Shown here: in pieces, positions 23,895 to 35,669 of the stretch
Numbering within the stretch: position 1 is the first letter of the stretch
How the letters are laid out: each line of letters begins with the position of its first letter
Assembly: GCA_946122785.1 (NCBI GenBank)
Contig: CAMGYJ010000004.1
Location: 12,236,150 to 12,300,149, forward strand
Length of the DNA stretch: 64,000 bases
Direction of reading: 5' to 3'
Origin: Linum tenue
Taxonomy: Eukaryota > Streptophyta > Magnoliopsida > Malpighiales > Linaceae
Notes under the pieces: generated by a model
The model's input: the letters and a program-made list of their open reading frames with translations, nothing else
The model's database searches: none
Told to the model about the DNA's origin: nothing
Program-made: the position numbers and the translations under genes

Positions 23895-24612
23895 CAACAA
23901 AAACCAATCTTTATTAGAGCTTTGTTAATTTTTTTATATATAATATTTCATCAGACAATGAGTCCCTTTAGTTCTCTAGGTGATTACATAGGCACTTATA
24001 TACTACATTCCATTATTACAACAACAAGAAGGCAAACAAACGAATGGTGAACAGAAAGAAAGATCACTCCTCACTCACTGAAAATTTAGCTAAATATTTT
24101 TTGAAACTACTCTTTTATAGTTCTATGTCTCGAATAAATACTTCACGTGGATTGTCGTCCAAACAAAAAAAATAATACTTCAATTCGTTCGTAAAAATTG
24201 AATGTAAGTACAAATATTTTTATTGGCATAACTATACATCTTACAATTTGATTTATATTCATGCCATGCGTTATTTAGGAAAAAAGAGAAATGATATTAA
24301 AAGAAGGTTTGGATTGAAACATGCATTTGGATCAGAGAAAGTTAGAGGCAGCCAGATATGGAGAAGGGAATATGGTGACGGCAGTACGCTTGAGAATGGA
24401 TGAGAGAGCCATATGCTAGCCAACACAAGACTGGAAATTGACCATATGAAAAAAGCCCAGCCCTATTATCGTGAAAAAACCATGAAGGATTATATATATT
24501 TTTTCGTAGCCCACTAACTTTAGGAATTTATAAGTACAACTAAATATAAAATAAATAAATTATCTGTTTAATTACTTAGAATACACGTACATGAAATGTT
24601 TTAGGACTTTGC
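23895..24612. other. Intergenic stretch, nothing recognised
   Basis: AT-rich, with no open frame worth reporting and no repeat structure seen by eye. Confidence 0.4.
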
Positions 24613-26275
24613 TATGGTGACATGCATGTCCCCGTAACTTGCACTTTTAGGTCGACCTCATATAAAATTAGGTCGACCTAATCTGCACTTTTAGGTCGAC
24701 CTTATATATGATTAGGTCGACCTAATATGCCATTTCAGTTTTGTGAGGTTCAACGACACGGTTGACCTTTTATAGCAAATGGTCGACCTCTTTGGAAAGG
24801 CGAACAGAATGAAAGGTCGAACCAGATACCTCATAGGCCGACCATTTTGATTAACTGAGGTTTACCGCGTGCACACCGTATTCATATTGGATAAGGATTC
24901 CACACCAGAAAGGTAACCCTAACTTATCTACCACTTAATTCAACTCATTCTCATCCTAAATATCTATAAATACAATATGTTACCTTCACCGCCACCGAAA
25001 CTCTGAATTAGGTTTTTTTACTGTTAGAGCTTTTGTGAAGAAGATCATTTGCGGTTGCTGTTGTACGTGATTCAAGAGGTCGACCACGTGGAAGTTATGA
25101 GTCCTTGTTATCATTATTTAGGATTGATTCTGTTGGTTTGAAACGTAATTTGTACGAGCAAAAGAACCACCCACATCGACATACATATAGACCTGGCAAA
25201 TTACAACCCGACCCGTTGACCCGACCCGAAACCGCCCGAAAACTAGAAATTTTTGTAACCCGAAATCCAAATGAACCGAACCCGATAACCCGTGATTTTT
25301 TGGGTCGGGTTGGGTGGGTTAGCGGGTCGACCCGTTAGACCCGTTTCATTTAATATATTACTCACAAAATATGATAAAATCACTCATAAATTGGTGAGAT
25401 GTTTAAAAAAAATCACAAGGATTTGAATGACATGTTTGGAGTTTAAGGATAATCACATATCATGTGTTTCTTTTAGTAGTATTACTCTTGTGATTGTTTA
25501 TTGACGATTTGCGCAATTTATATTTCATTTCATTAGCGTAGGAGGATTTGAGAATATGTTAACTGACATGTGTTAGGTAAACTATTGTCATGCATATGTG
25601 AAATTTTGTGTTAGTTAAGAAAATGTGAAGCATGTTTGATATTGTTTCTGAGAACGCTCATAACCCGAAATGACCTGTAATCCGACCAGAAACCGAATGG
25701 GTTGGGTCAATATTTGACCAGAAACAAGCCAACAAAATATGACTAGACCCGTAACCGAAGTTCCCAACCCGAAATTACCCAACCCGACCCGATTGCCAGG
25801 TCTACATACATAAGCAAAAAAGACGCAAGGAATAGGTTGATTTTCTTGTATTCGGTCAACCTCGTACCGGATTAGGTCGACCGCGAAACCAACACTTGAT
25901 CTTCATTTTACGTGAAATGATGATGGATAAATGGATACAACACTTCTCTTCTATCTGGTCGACCTCTTTCTGTAAATGGTCAACCATTTTGTTAATGACC
26001 GTCATCAAGTGGTCGACCTATATACCTTTACGGTTGACCATTTTGCTTCTGACGCCAATGAAAAGGGCGACCGATGTTTTATTGTGGTCAACCAATAATG
26101 ACAACTTAAACTACAAACGGTCGACCACTACATTTTAAAGGTCGACCGTGATAAGTCATCAGGGTGCCAACATTAGTGTATTCGAGAACCTCGCAAAACT
26201 GAAACGACATATTAGGTCGACCTAAAATTTCAAGTTACGGTGACATCCATAGTCACCATAGGCATACCCAATATT
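24613..26275. mobile_element. Inverted-repeat element rich in GGTCGACC palindromes
   Basis: The ends are inverted: left ctatggtgacatgcatgtcc...cgtaacttg and, from the right on the complement, ctatggtgactatggatgtc...cgtaacttg, each followed by ttttaggtcgaccta. Copies of the palindrome aggtcgacct and degenerate ggtcgacc/ggtcaacc motifs are scattered through both halves (24650-24860 and 25840-26225). A hAT MITE is nested in the middle. No clear target duplication was found and no transposase is present, so superfamily is unknown. It could be Mutator-like. Confidence 0.65.
25180..25812. mobile_element. hAT MITE nested in the GGTCGACC element
   Basis: Element 25188-25804 with terminal inverted repeats tagacctggcaa / ttgccaggtcta and an exact 8-bp target duplication catacata (25180-25187, 25805-25812). 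The subterminal regions are rich in acccgacccg and its complement. No transposase. Confidence 0.92.
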
Positions 26276-27016
26276 TTATATGTGTTTAATACGTGAACGA
26301 TCAACCAAACATAAAATAATGAAACAACTCTATCATAGTACGTAAGAGTTATCTTCAAAAAATGTTTATGAAGTTCAAATGTCTATCGATGTCCAACCAC
26401 GTGGGAATGCCATCTTATAAGTATACTTTTTATTTTAGAATTGGATGGTTTTATTAAAGTTCTAAGTTTCAATTCATGTATAAGAGATGTGTTGTGAAGA
26501 TAACTTTATGAAGTAGAAACTTTACTGGGAATTCCAGCTTTCAAGTATAATGTTTTTATTATAAAATTTCATGGTTTTATTAAGTCTAGGATTCAATTCG
26601 GGTACAAGAGATATGTTGTGAAAATAACGAAGTAGAAACATTACTCAATTCAATAAAATTGTTATTAAGGCTATTAATTCTATGTTCATGGGCCATTTCA
26701 TTCCTCTCTATCTCTACATCAAAGTAGTAAATATTTCTTAGTTTAGTACTTAAGATGTTATTTATCATCTATTCGCGATTGGCCACATTTGTGGATGAAA
26801 AGTTATTCACATAAATTGAAGCTACCTTGGTGCTACCTACTCTTGATTTTCCTAAAGTGATTGAACTTCACACAAGGTAACATTATAACAATATTAAAAA
26901 AATCTTTTTTATTAGGTTGAAACTTAAAAATTCAACTTTAAATTATTTTTTTATTATTTACTTAAGATGTTATTTAACATCTATTCGTGGTTGCGCACCT
27001 TTGCGGATGAAAAGTT
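26276..27016. other. Intergenic stretch with imperfect direct repeats
   Basis: Blocks at about 26395-26520 and 26525-26645 are related (tttattaa..., agagat-tgttgtgaa). A second pair, acttaagatgttattta-catctattcg with gatgaaaagtta, occurs at about 26748-26805 and 26962-27016. The PMD-bearing segment begins right after the second copy. No gene seen. Confidence 0.45.
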
Positions 27017-27655
27017 AGAGTTTTTCCCAATAATAGCACCTTTAAAAAAAATTTACAAAACTAGCACCCATATGAAAAAATTGATAGAAATAGCACCTAT
27101 TTTTTTGGAACGCACCCCTAAGATGCGTTTTATAAGTAAACCGCACCTGAAGGGTGCGTTTTACTCTTAAAACGCATCATAGGGGTGCGTTCCAATTAAG
27201 AAAACGCACTTGGGGGGTGCGATTCAGTGCTGCTGCGGAACGGTCTTCAAGACCGTTGAATGGAGATACGATCGGACGGTGGAACGCATGCCAGCGGAGC
27301 GATCCGCGCCAAGGAAGGCAGACCGCACGCCCGAGATGCGGTCAACCCTAGGGAAGCGCAAAACGCATCGGGAGGGTGCGGTTTCCCTTAGGGCAAAATT
27401 ACCCGACCGCCCCTGGGGGGTGCGGTCTGATGGGTATAAATACCCCCCCTTCCCCTCTCATTTCTTCACACCACAACCCATTCTTCCTTCTCTCTCTACA
27501 ATTTATCTCTCTAAACCCTCCCCTCCCAAAAGCCTAGGAAATAGTGGTCTGTTGGTTGCGGCTAAGTCCGATCTGCCATCAGAAAACATTTCTTAGGTTT
27601 TTTCCTCAAAACCCGCCGAGCCGAGCCGAAGCTCTGTCCGAATTACGCCGAAAAA
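27017..27655 (+). promoter_or_regulatory. Upstream region of the PMD gene with gggtgcg repeats and TATA box
   Basis: From 27110 to 27425 the motif gggtgcgttt and its complement aaacgcaccc recur in both orientations. A TATA box, tataaata, sits at 27435-27442, 214 bp before the ATG at 27656, followed by a pyrimidine-rich leader (27465-27530). The composition changes abruptly at about 27017 from AT-rich flank, so this may be the left part of a mobile unit carrying the gene. Confidence 0.55.
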
Positions 27656-30600
27656 ATGGCCGATTGGTGGCAAGGAGAAGGAGTTTATGTTGATGAATTT
27701 CAAGCGGTATGTACTCATTATTCTGGTTTAATTTTTGTTGTTGTTATAAGTTTTTTAATTAATCTATGTACTAACCTCGTTGTTATTTTCTCGTAGGTTG
27801 GGGAGGACGTTGATATATACAACCAACGGTATTATCTCGAGCAAGGACCGTTGGATCCAACCGACTTGTACGACCAACCCAACCATCGGTCAAGGGATGT
27901 TTGGAACGATCACCCGGTACATACAATTCTTCACCATTTGTCCTTCTTTTATTTTGTTAATGTGCCTAGTGTAATATAAAATAAATTTATGTTTATTTTT
28001 TAATCGTATTGGTGGTTTTCAATAATTTAATCGAACACATAGCGCCACTTACTTCGACTCTTTATAAAGAGATGCACGTCTAAGGAAATGGGGTTTTAAG
28101 TGATTATCATATCCTCCCATTACCTGGGAAAATCGGGTATTAAGAGATCCTCGGATCCCCCCTTTTTCTGTCAAAAAGACTGCGTTTCTAAGAAGATGTA
28201 TACCTCTTCTAAGAGTCTAACGAGTGTTGCTTTGTATTCAATTAAATTATTTAAAACAACCAATACGATTAAATTATTTACCAAACATTTGAATATGTAT
28301 GTTTCTACTTAAATTATTATTCATTAACAATGTTATTTATGTTACTTAATTTAGTATATTTGTTTTACGATAATATGTATGTATCTCTTTAAATTATTAT
28401 TCATTGACAATGTTATTATGTTAATTAATTTAGGACGTTTGTTTTATGATAATATGAAATGTCTTTTTATGATAATAAAATTCTGCTTTATGTCGCATAA
28501 TTTAATTTAATTAATTTAGTTATACGAAAAAAAACCCTTACTAATATATAATAATTAACGTGTAAATTTTTGCTAGGAGGCACAAACAATAATCCGCTAC
28601 AGGGGTACCACCAATGTGCTCCCATTCCACCCAGCTATCTTGCCCTTTCTCAAAAGGGCACGGTTAGACTCGATTAGGCATTTTAACGGCATCAAAGTCG
28701 ATCGCCAACTCATCACCGCATTAGCCGAGAGATGGAGAAAGGAGACCCATTGTTTCAACTTTAGAGAAGGAGAGGCCACCATCACGCTAAAGGATGTCGC
28801 CATCCTAACCCATCTGCCCATCGACGGCAAACCGGTGTGCGTGAGTGATCATCCCCCCGAGGATCGTGACGGTATGCCCGGTTGGCAGCATTTCATTCAC
28901 AGTCATTTGGGAGTGAAAGTATCGGCGAAGGGTTGCGTTGATGCGACCGATGGCATGCCACCAATGAGGAAACACCAAGTCTCAATTACATGGTTGACGA
29001 AGTATTTTAGAGATCATTACGAGAGTCATCCCCTAACCGAGGAAAGTCCGGAGGATGAGAAGGAGAGATATGCTCGTGTCTATCTCATAGGCATGATCGA
29101 AGGAGTGTTCTTCTCCAAGAAATCAAGCAATCTCCTTAGTTGTGGATGGCTTAGGATCATCTTCAGTAGTTGGGAGGAGATGGGGGAGTATAGTTGGGCA
29201 TCCGCTTGCCTAGCTATGATCTACAACAACTTGTGCAATGCGTCTCTAAAAGCTGTGAGGGAGGTCAGCGGCGCAATGTTCATCGTCCAATTTTGGGCTT
29301 GGGAGCATATGCCATGGCTTGCACCGGCCCAACGTCCAGACAGGGATTGGCCAATCGATCATCCCCTAAGAGGTGAAGCTTATGGAGCAAGGTAAACTTC
29401 TCATACCCCATCATGTAGTCATAACACATTTTCCCTTGTGTTTTATCTTATTGTAGTTTCATTATTGTCTAATAAGGTGGCTCGGACACACCACATGCGA
29501 CAACCTTGTCCAACACAAGTTGGACGAGTATCGGAGGAGGTTTGAGCGACTTTGGGAAGGAGAGGTAACTTCTATACTGCGATCCATTTATATTTTTTTT
29601 CATGGGACTACATGTATTTTTCTAATTAATTAATCTTACGTTACTCATTTCTTTCTTGTAGATCGTCTTCGATCCATACCCGGAGAACATCGTTCAATGG
29701 CATCTCCAGCAATTCCCCGGTCATATCGGGCAATGGTGCACGAGGGTTCCTCTAATTTGTTTTGGGACCGGGGAGTGGCACTTGCCGGATCGATGCCTCC
29801 GTCAGTTTGGTCGGGAGCAGTGCATTCCGTTGGAGGTCCCCGATAGTCAAAGGGCTTTCCATGGCCTAGATGGTCGGCAAGGTACTCGCGATTGGCCCAC
29901 GAAGTTGAAGGAATTCATCGCGATTAGGGAGAACCGACAATTACAGGATATTGTCACTCCAAATCAAGTGGGCCGAAGGGGGTATCATGATCCATACTTG
30001 GATCGATATCGGCAAACATCGGTTCGTTACATGACTCCGGAGGGTGCGGCCGATGATGCATTAGTAAGTAATACCAGTCTAAACATACTATGATTTATTA
30101 CTTGGTTCCTAAGTTTCTTTCTAACTTTTTTTTTGTGATTTAGGCTGATGGGGTCGAGCGGATCAAAGATATGACTACCGGAAGAACTGAGTTGGGCAAT
30201 GAAGATGTGAGCTTCATTAGGAGGATGGCAAACAGTCTACTTGGCTGTATCAGAGCTCAGGGCCGGGATCATCGTAGATATCCGCCCGCGCCCGCACCCC
30301 CACCACCTCCTGTACAACTTGATGTCCCCGCACCCCCACCACCATACGAGAGAAAGAAGAGCAAGAGGGTTCGGGAAAGGCCCAACGTGCCCGACGTAAC
30401 GCCATATGGGGGGTGGAAAGTGCCGCCCGCATTGTTTGTGACTCAAGGTGCCGGCCCGAGTTCCACCCAAGGTGCCGGACCGAGTTCCACCCAAGCTCCC
30501 CGCCCGTCCTCCGCCCCATCTCCCCGCCCGACTTCATCCCAAGAATTCGGCCCGACTTCATCCCAAGAATTCCGCCCCTCCTACCACAACGATCCCCCAC

Positions 30601-30671
30601 CAAAGCTCATACTACGATCCCCGCTCGACCTACCATCAATCCTCTTAGAGTTTCCACCAATCCCCATATGA
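27656..30671 (+). CDS. Plant mobile domain (PMD, MAIN-like) protein, six exons
   Basis: Exons I can join by GT-AG sites in phase: 27656-27706, 27797-27916, 28577-29391, 29477-29564, 29662-30063, 30144-30671 (667 residues). Exons 1-2 give MADWWQGEGVYVDEF and an LYDQxNHRS motif. Exons 3-5 hold the PMD core: LPFHPAILPFLKRARLD, FREGEATITLKDVAILTHLPIDG, RWLGH and FGREQCIP-type residues. Exon 6 is proline-rich with repeated GAGPSSTQ and PTSSQEF. PMD proteins include Arabidopsis MAIN/MAIL1, linked to silencing and genome stability. The domain also occurs in transposons. The TGA at 30669-30671 seems to follow a one-base frameshift near 30590, because the +1 frame continues with YYDPR repeats, a TAG at 30646-30648, and a basic GKRTRSKK end near 31000. 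The core looks intact. Confidence 0.8.
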
Positions 30672-30996
30672 TCCCACCCCGATCTCATACAACGATCCCC
30701 GCCAAACATACTACGATTCCCGCCCTCTCTACCCCCCATCTCCCCGCCAAACATCATCCGCGACTTGGCATGATGGCTCCTCCACAACAGGCCAACACGA
30801 GTTCAACCCATGGAATCGCCTTCATCAACAATGGCCTCCTACTCCTCACCGTATGAGCACCGATGTCGCCTGCTCGACCCCGGAAGTGCCGCTTCCCCGC
30901 CGACATAGCACCGACGAGCGCCAAACTACCTCGGCCGTTCGAAACTTGCCACCCCCACCACCTATTGTTACTCCCGTGGGCAAACGTACAAGGAGC

Positions 30997-31520
30997 AAGA
31001 AAACTGTGGATTTCAACTGTCGATGGCCTTGGGAAGTTATGGATGACACACATGTGTGTGTGTTCACCGCACGGGATATGACCCAGTGGCCGTGTCTCTT
31101 GCTGTTGATGGCCCGAATCCTTACATTGCACCCCTCGTGATGATTACGACATCTGACTATGAGCCTTTTGGTGTTGGAATGAGTTGTGTGTCATTCAAAA
31201 TGCCGAGTCATTGCTTCAGTCTCAATGGCGTGCCGCACATCCTTCTTCGAGCCAAATTGTTAAAACTGTGGATTTCAACTGTCGATGGCCTTGGGAAGTT
31301 ATGGATGACACACATGTGTGTGTGTTCACCGCACGGGATATGACCCAGTGGCTGTGTCTCTTGCTGCTGATGGCCCGAATCCTTACATTGCACCCCTCGT
31401 GATGATTACGGCATCTGACTATGAGCCTTTTGGTGTTGGAATGAGTTGTGTGCCATTCAAAATTCCGAGTCATTGCTTCAGTCTCAATGGCGTGCCGCAC
31501 ATCCTTCTTCGAGCCAAATT
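30997..31520. repeat. 262-bp tandem duplication at the PMD/transposase junction
   Basis: Two nearly identical units (30997-31258 and 31259-31520) begin at aaaactgtggatttcaact and end at cttcgagccaaattgtt. A few substitutions separate them. The unit is the 3' piece of the minus-strand Mutator transposase plus adjoining sequence. The plus-strand PMD frame runs into copy 1. Confidence 0.9.
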
Positions 31521-32395
31521 GTTGGCCCTTCGTAAACCCAGTGAGTGGGCCCCATATTGGGACCTCTGGCGGCTCCATGTCGCTGTCGATCATCCAATTG
31601 TCGTCTGGAATGTGATTGTAGTAGGGGACTGGTACACGGTCAGGAACCACATCATGATCATTATCTGAATCTGACTCTGGTCCTGAATCATCAGCACCTT
31701 CAAGAGGGTCGGAGCTGTCTGCACTGACGTTGTTCTCTCCTTCTTCATCGGAGGGGTCGCTGATTGGTGCTTGCATGGCAGCTTCCATCTGATCCAGCTC
31801 ATGAAAGGCACCTTCATCAGCTCCATAATGGTAGTTGTGAAAACTACCGCTGCCTGATTGGAAGTTGTACTGGGGTTGGTGGCCGAGGTCCGGTTGAACT
31901 TCTTCTTCATATGACGGGAAAGATTGATGATGGCCTTCACCTTGCTCTTGGTACTGAAAATAGGAATGAGGATCATGGTAACTTTGGTAGGGATGATCGC
32001 TATATAATTCACCTCCTCCACCATGGATACCAGATGTCTGACCGTGTCCAGAATGACCTCCGACGCCAACTGCTGGCTCGGTGTAAACGAACATCTCGGC
32101 TTTGGCCAATTTGTTGGAGCTCAAGAATTCGAGCATGGAATCTACTTCATCTTGAGTGGTTATGGTATATTCCTCATGCCACAATGACCCACTTTCTCTG
32201 TTTGGATATCGGTACACCATACGATCTACTCTTCTCGTGTCATCCATGCAAGTAACATTAGTGCATATTTGATAGAGGTCTTCAAGCTTCGGTCTGGTAC
32301 CGACCTTTATTTTCTGAAAATTGCCACGAACATAGGTGGCCCCCTTTCCGGTCTCTTCCGTGTAACCATTCCACCGTAATGGCCCACCTTTATTT
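31259..32395 (-). pseudogene. Mutator-like transposase, N-terminal part, minus strand
   Basis: On the minus strand an open frame of over 1 kb begins upstream of 32247 (about 32395, GPLRWNGYTEETGKG) and continues through MDDTRRVDRMVYRYPN. It then passes an acidic, Ser/Asp-rich linker (SDPSDEEGE...) to a MuDR-type DNA-binding region: GQQFGSKKDVRHAIE, NFEWHTTHSNTKRL, C-x-VRIRA, HWVISRAVNTHTCVSS. Plant MULE transposases show this order before the DDE core. Here the frame ends just after HRQLKSTV at the start of the tandem duplication. The catalytic core and the zinc knuckle are absent, so it is truncated. It converges tail-to-tail with the PMD gene. Confidence 0.8.
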
Positions 32396-32741
32396 TAAAA
32401 TGATAACAATATTTGTTAATTCACATAACTATGACATATAATCATCACATGAATTGATGAGAATGAACATATTACTGAAATTTAAATTTGGAACATATTT
32501 TAATATTATTATCATATTATTATCGGCCAACGAACCTGAATATATACTAATAAGTATACAAGAACTTCGAAACGAAATTAGCTCTTCATGCATCCAAGGC
32601 ACAAAAGAAAAACAATCTTAACGATGAACTTGGGATGAACCTAGGGACCGGATAATGCATGTGAGCAATCTATATAGCTATTAAGAACTAAAAAAAAAAA
32701 AATTATTATTCTTTTGTACTTATCACTCGTATTGAAAGGTG
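32396..32741. other. Spacer, nothing recognised
   Basis: AT-rich sequence containing an a12 run near 32690. No inverted repeat matching the left side of the PMD segment was found that would define a transposon end. Confidence 0.35.
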
Positions 32742-33781
32742 GGGAAGTCCGGGAATGGATCAGGTCAGTAACCTTATGGTGAGTAACCATGAGTAACCCG
32801 TCCACATCAGCATGACATCAGCATCCTCTCTTTCATAGAAAGCTTTCAATTTTTCCCTCTTTAATCTTTGACGGACGATTTCTCGCTCATTTTAAGTCGA
32901 AATTTAATTTTTTTTTTTCACAGTTAGATCAGATTAATTGTGCTCTTCAAAATGATATCCACTTTAATATATTTTTCGAACAAAAAAAATTGAGCCATTT
33001 TTTTACCAGCCTATACCATATGGTATTGACTGGTATTGAAATAAAAGCATACCTATGTTTTGAAAAACGTACCATGGTGGTATGAACAAACCAATACTGT
33101 AGGATGGTTGAATACATGATAGTAGAAGTATATTAATTGTAATTTACGATTTTTAACATTGTATACCACACAATACCACCCCGTACCAGGGTGGTATTGT
33201 ATGGTATTGTGTTGTATTTTTTGGTCCTGTAATTTGTTCACCCAGAAATTTGTAGATCCAATAGATCATGATGAACTCGTTCTTTCTGTGCAAACGTTTT
33301 CAAAAACGAATTAAAAACGAAGAAGATACCATACAATACCACCCCGTACCAGGGTGGTATTGTATGGTATTGTGTGGTATTTTTTGGTCCTGTAATTTGT
33401 TCACCCAGAAATTTGTAGATCCAGTAGATCATGATGAACTCGTCCCTGCTGTGCAAACGTTTTCAAAAACGAATTAAAAACGAAGAAGATACCATATGGT
33501 ATGCAGTTGGTACCGAGAGGCCAGAATTTTTTTTCCCTAAAAAAATATTGAAAATTGATCTCATTTTGTAGAGCACGGTGAACTCGTTCCATCTGTGCAA
33601 AAAAAATTAAAATCCTAGTTAAAACGAAAAAGATATGAGTCAATTAAGAAAACTAGTGAAAATAAAAATAGCCTTTAATTCTCCATCCTTAGATCTGGAT
33701 TTTCTAAATGAAGGGTCCAAATTTGGTTATTGATGGGTGCATAACCCATGGTTATGCACCCTATCTTGAGCCGGGAAGTCC
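32742..33781. mobile_element. Mutator-type MITE, copy B
   Basis: Element 32751-33772 with a 9-bp target duplication gggaagtcc (32742-32750, 33773-33781). Ends are imperfectly inverted (left gatcaggtcagtaacc, right complement gatagggtgcataacc). Inside is a 163-bp direct duplication (about 33164-33489), each unit containing a ggtggtat palindrome. In the second unit it forms a perfect 17-bp stem, 33327-33368. No coding capacity. Same family as 23129-23894. Confidence 0.88.
33327..33368. repeat. Perfect 17-bp hairpin
   Basis: accatacaataccaccc pairs with gggtggtattgtatggt across a short loop (cgtacca). The upstream copy (about 33160-33205) carries the same palindrome with changes. It is an internal palindrome of the MITE, possibly a small-RNA source. 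That role is inferred. Confidence 0.8.
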
Positions 33782-35079
33782 ATCTTAACATTTGAACACG
33801 AGATGCGGATAACAACATGTAACAATTATTATTAGAATTATTAAATGACAAGTAAACCGCTAAACATAAATCACTTGCTGAATTAGACTTTTCTGGCCAT
33901 TGTTCATGTTGGTGATTATTCTCCTGCGGCAGGTCCATGGTATCTCCAATAGTCCCTCGTGCGGCAAACAAAGTAATTTAGTGTGCTAAATTCCTTCCGC
34001 CCAATAACCAGAGACAAAGGAAAGGGAGATGATTATGTGATTGGTACTGACAATTGAGAGGGAAGTTCTTTTTTGATTTGCTTGACTTATCCTATTTTCC
34101 ATGTGAATTACTATTCATAATTCATATATTTAACATTCTTTTCTACATGGTACAACAGTCATTGTTAGGAACACTAATTTATTTAGCATTCTTCTCTACT
34201 GGGTAGGTAGAAAGTCATCGTTAGGAATTTAAAAAATTCTTATATTAAAAAAATTATGATTTCTTATTAAAACTTGGGATAGTATTAGATCTGTTTCTAC
34301 TTTTTGTAGCGAGTATTATTAATCGGATTTTTTATACTCTACTCTACAGGGTACAAGACTCATTGTTAGGAACACTAATTTATTTAGCATTCTTCTCTAC
34401 TGGGTAGGTAGAAACTCATCGTTAGGAATTTAAAAGATTCTTATATTAAAAAATTATGATTTCTTATTAAAAATTGGGAAGTATTAGATCTGTTTCTACT
34501 TTTTGTAGCGAGTATTATTAATCGGATTTTTTATACTTTACACTCTTGCACATAATTTCACATTAAGAAAAACGTACAACATAAGTGTTAATGACTCAAA
34601 AAATACGCAAACTTTGTGGAGTGACAATAATTTCTATAACTTCATTCGCTAATTGTTACTAAGATTCATTTAATATCACCTACTATATTCAACATCTCAT
34701 CAATTTGCATGTCACAAAATAAAGCTAATGTAAGATAGGTTAACCTTACGTAATAGTCTAATCAAATGTAAGTATGTAAATTGATTCTCTTATTAGACCA
34801 CACGTTACGGAAGATTACGTAATACTGTTCTATAACTGTTATTAAAATACAATATGTAAAACTTATGAAAATTCAAGGGATAGTTGATTTCCTATGTATC
34901 ATCAAACAAATGTGTTACATAAGCTTTCCATATAATTAAGATATTATGTAAAGCTTATGAAAGAGCTTCACTTTATTTTGTTAATAATTTCATTCCAAGT
35001 AAATCATTAATGAGTGCATAAAAATTTATTTAAAAATAATTAGTTCATTACCGCGGCGAAGCGCGGGCCAAAAGACTAG
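33782..35079 (+). other. AT-rich sequence ending in a Helitron 3' terminus, with a 201-bp tandem duplication
   Basis: Two copies of a 201-bp unit (about 34140-34340 and 34341-34541) share cattgttaggaacactaatt, tctactgggtaggtag and gtagcgagtattattaatcg. At 35051-35079 is a hairpin, ccgcg-gcgaag-cgcgg, followed by gccaaaagactag and t, a Helitron 3' end. The preceding AT-rich DNA, including the duplication and ttacgtaa motifs, may be its body. The 5' TC end was not identified. No coding frame. Confidence 0.6.
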
Positions 35080-35569
35080 TGGTACTATTACTCGTATTGA
35101 ATATCAAAAGTTTTATATTAGAATTTTGTAAATAAAATCTAATTATAAAGATAAAAATATATATTACCTTTAAAACAAAAAAAAATATTTAAGATGGGGA
35201 ACTGCTCCTGATCTAAGGTTGGATTAGTATTTTATGACTATACCGACCATTTTCGAATGACTGAATGGAATGGACTTTATTTTACTTGCTCCGATATCTC
35301 TGTCTTAGAGGTTTCATCTCCTACCTTGCTAAATTGAACCGTATTAGAGCAGGACAAGAAGTGCTTGGTACTACAATATAGAAACACACAACTTATCTTT
35401 AACCATGATGAACTCCATGTAATGAAATAGTGACATCTATCCCAATAACTTAATACTCCTAAATAAATGGTATACCAAATATCCAAAGGGATAATAAGAG
35501 CATGTAAAACAAGCTAGCTAGTTTCAGCGGTACGTGTGAATGCTGTATGCGCAACCTCATCCCCAACCT
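35080..35569. other. Upstream region of the glucosidase gene
   Basis: AT-rich non-coding sequence between a Helitron end and the TATA box. No element was recognised. Confidence 0.4.
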
Positions 35570-35570
35570 C

Positions 35571-35580
35571 TCTATAAAAA
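35571..35580 (+). promoter_or_regulatory. TATA box of the beta-glucosidase gene
   Basis: tctataaaaa at 35571-35580 in a C-rich context lies about 90 bp before the ATG at 35670. Transcription would then start near 35605, giving a short leader. This spacing is normal for a plant gene. Confidence 0.65.
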
Positions 35581-35669
35581 GGACCCTTCAGCTTCTCACA
35601 AAATGCACCACCCCAAACCACCAATTGCCCTAGTGAGGCAACAATCCCCTACCCCTTTTCCACTCCCCC

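Noticed and set aside
24640..26225. CRISPR-like array of ggtcgacc repeats
   Set aside because: Repeats are short palindromes with irregular spacing inside a plant inverted-repeat element.
30413..30856. Separate proline-rich gene overlapping PMD exon 6
   Set aside because: It is another frame of the same repetitive exon, explained by a frameshift in the PMD tail.
31764..32255. 163-residue plus-strand frame opposite the Mutator transposase
   Set aside because: Shadow of the minus-strand transposase frame, which has recognisable MuDR motifs.
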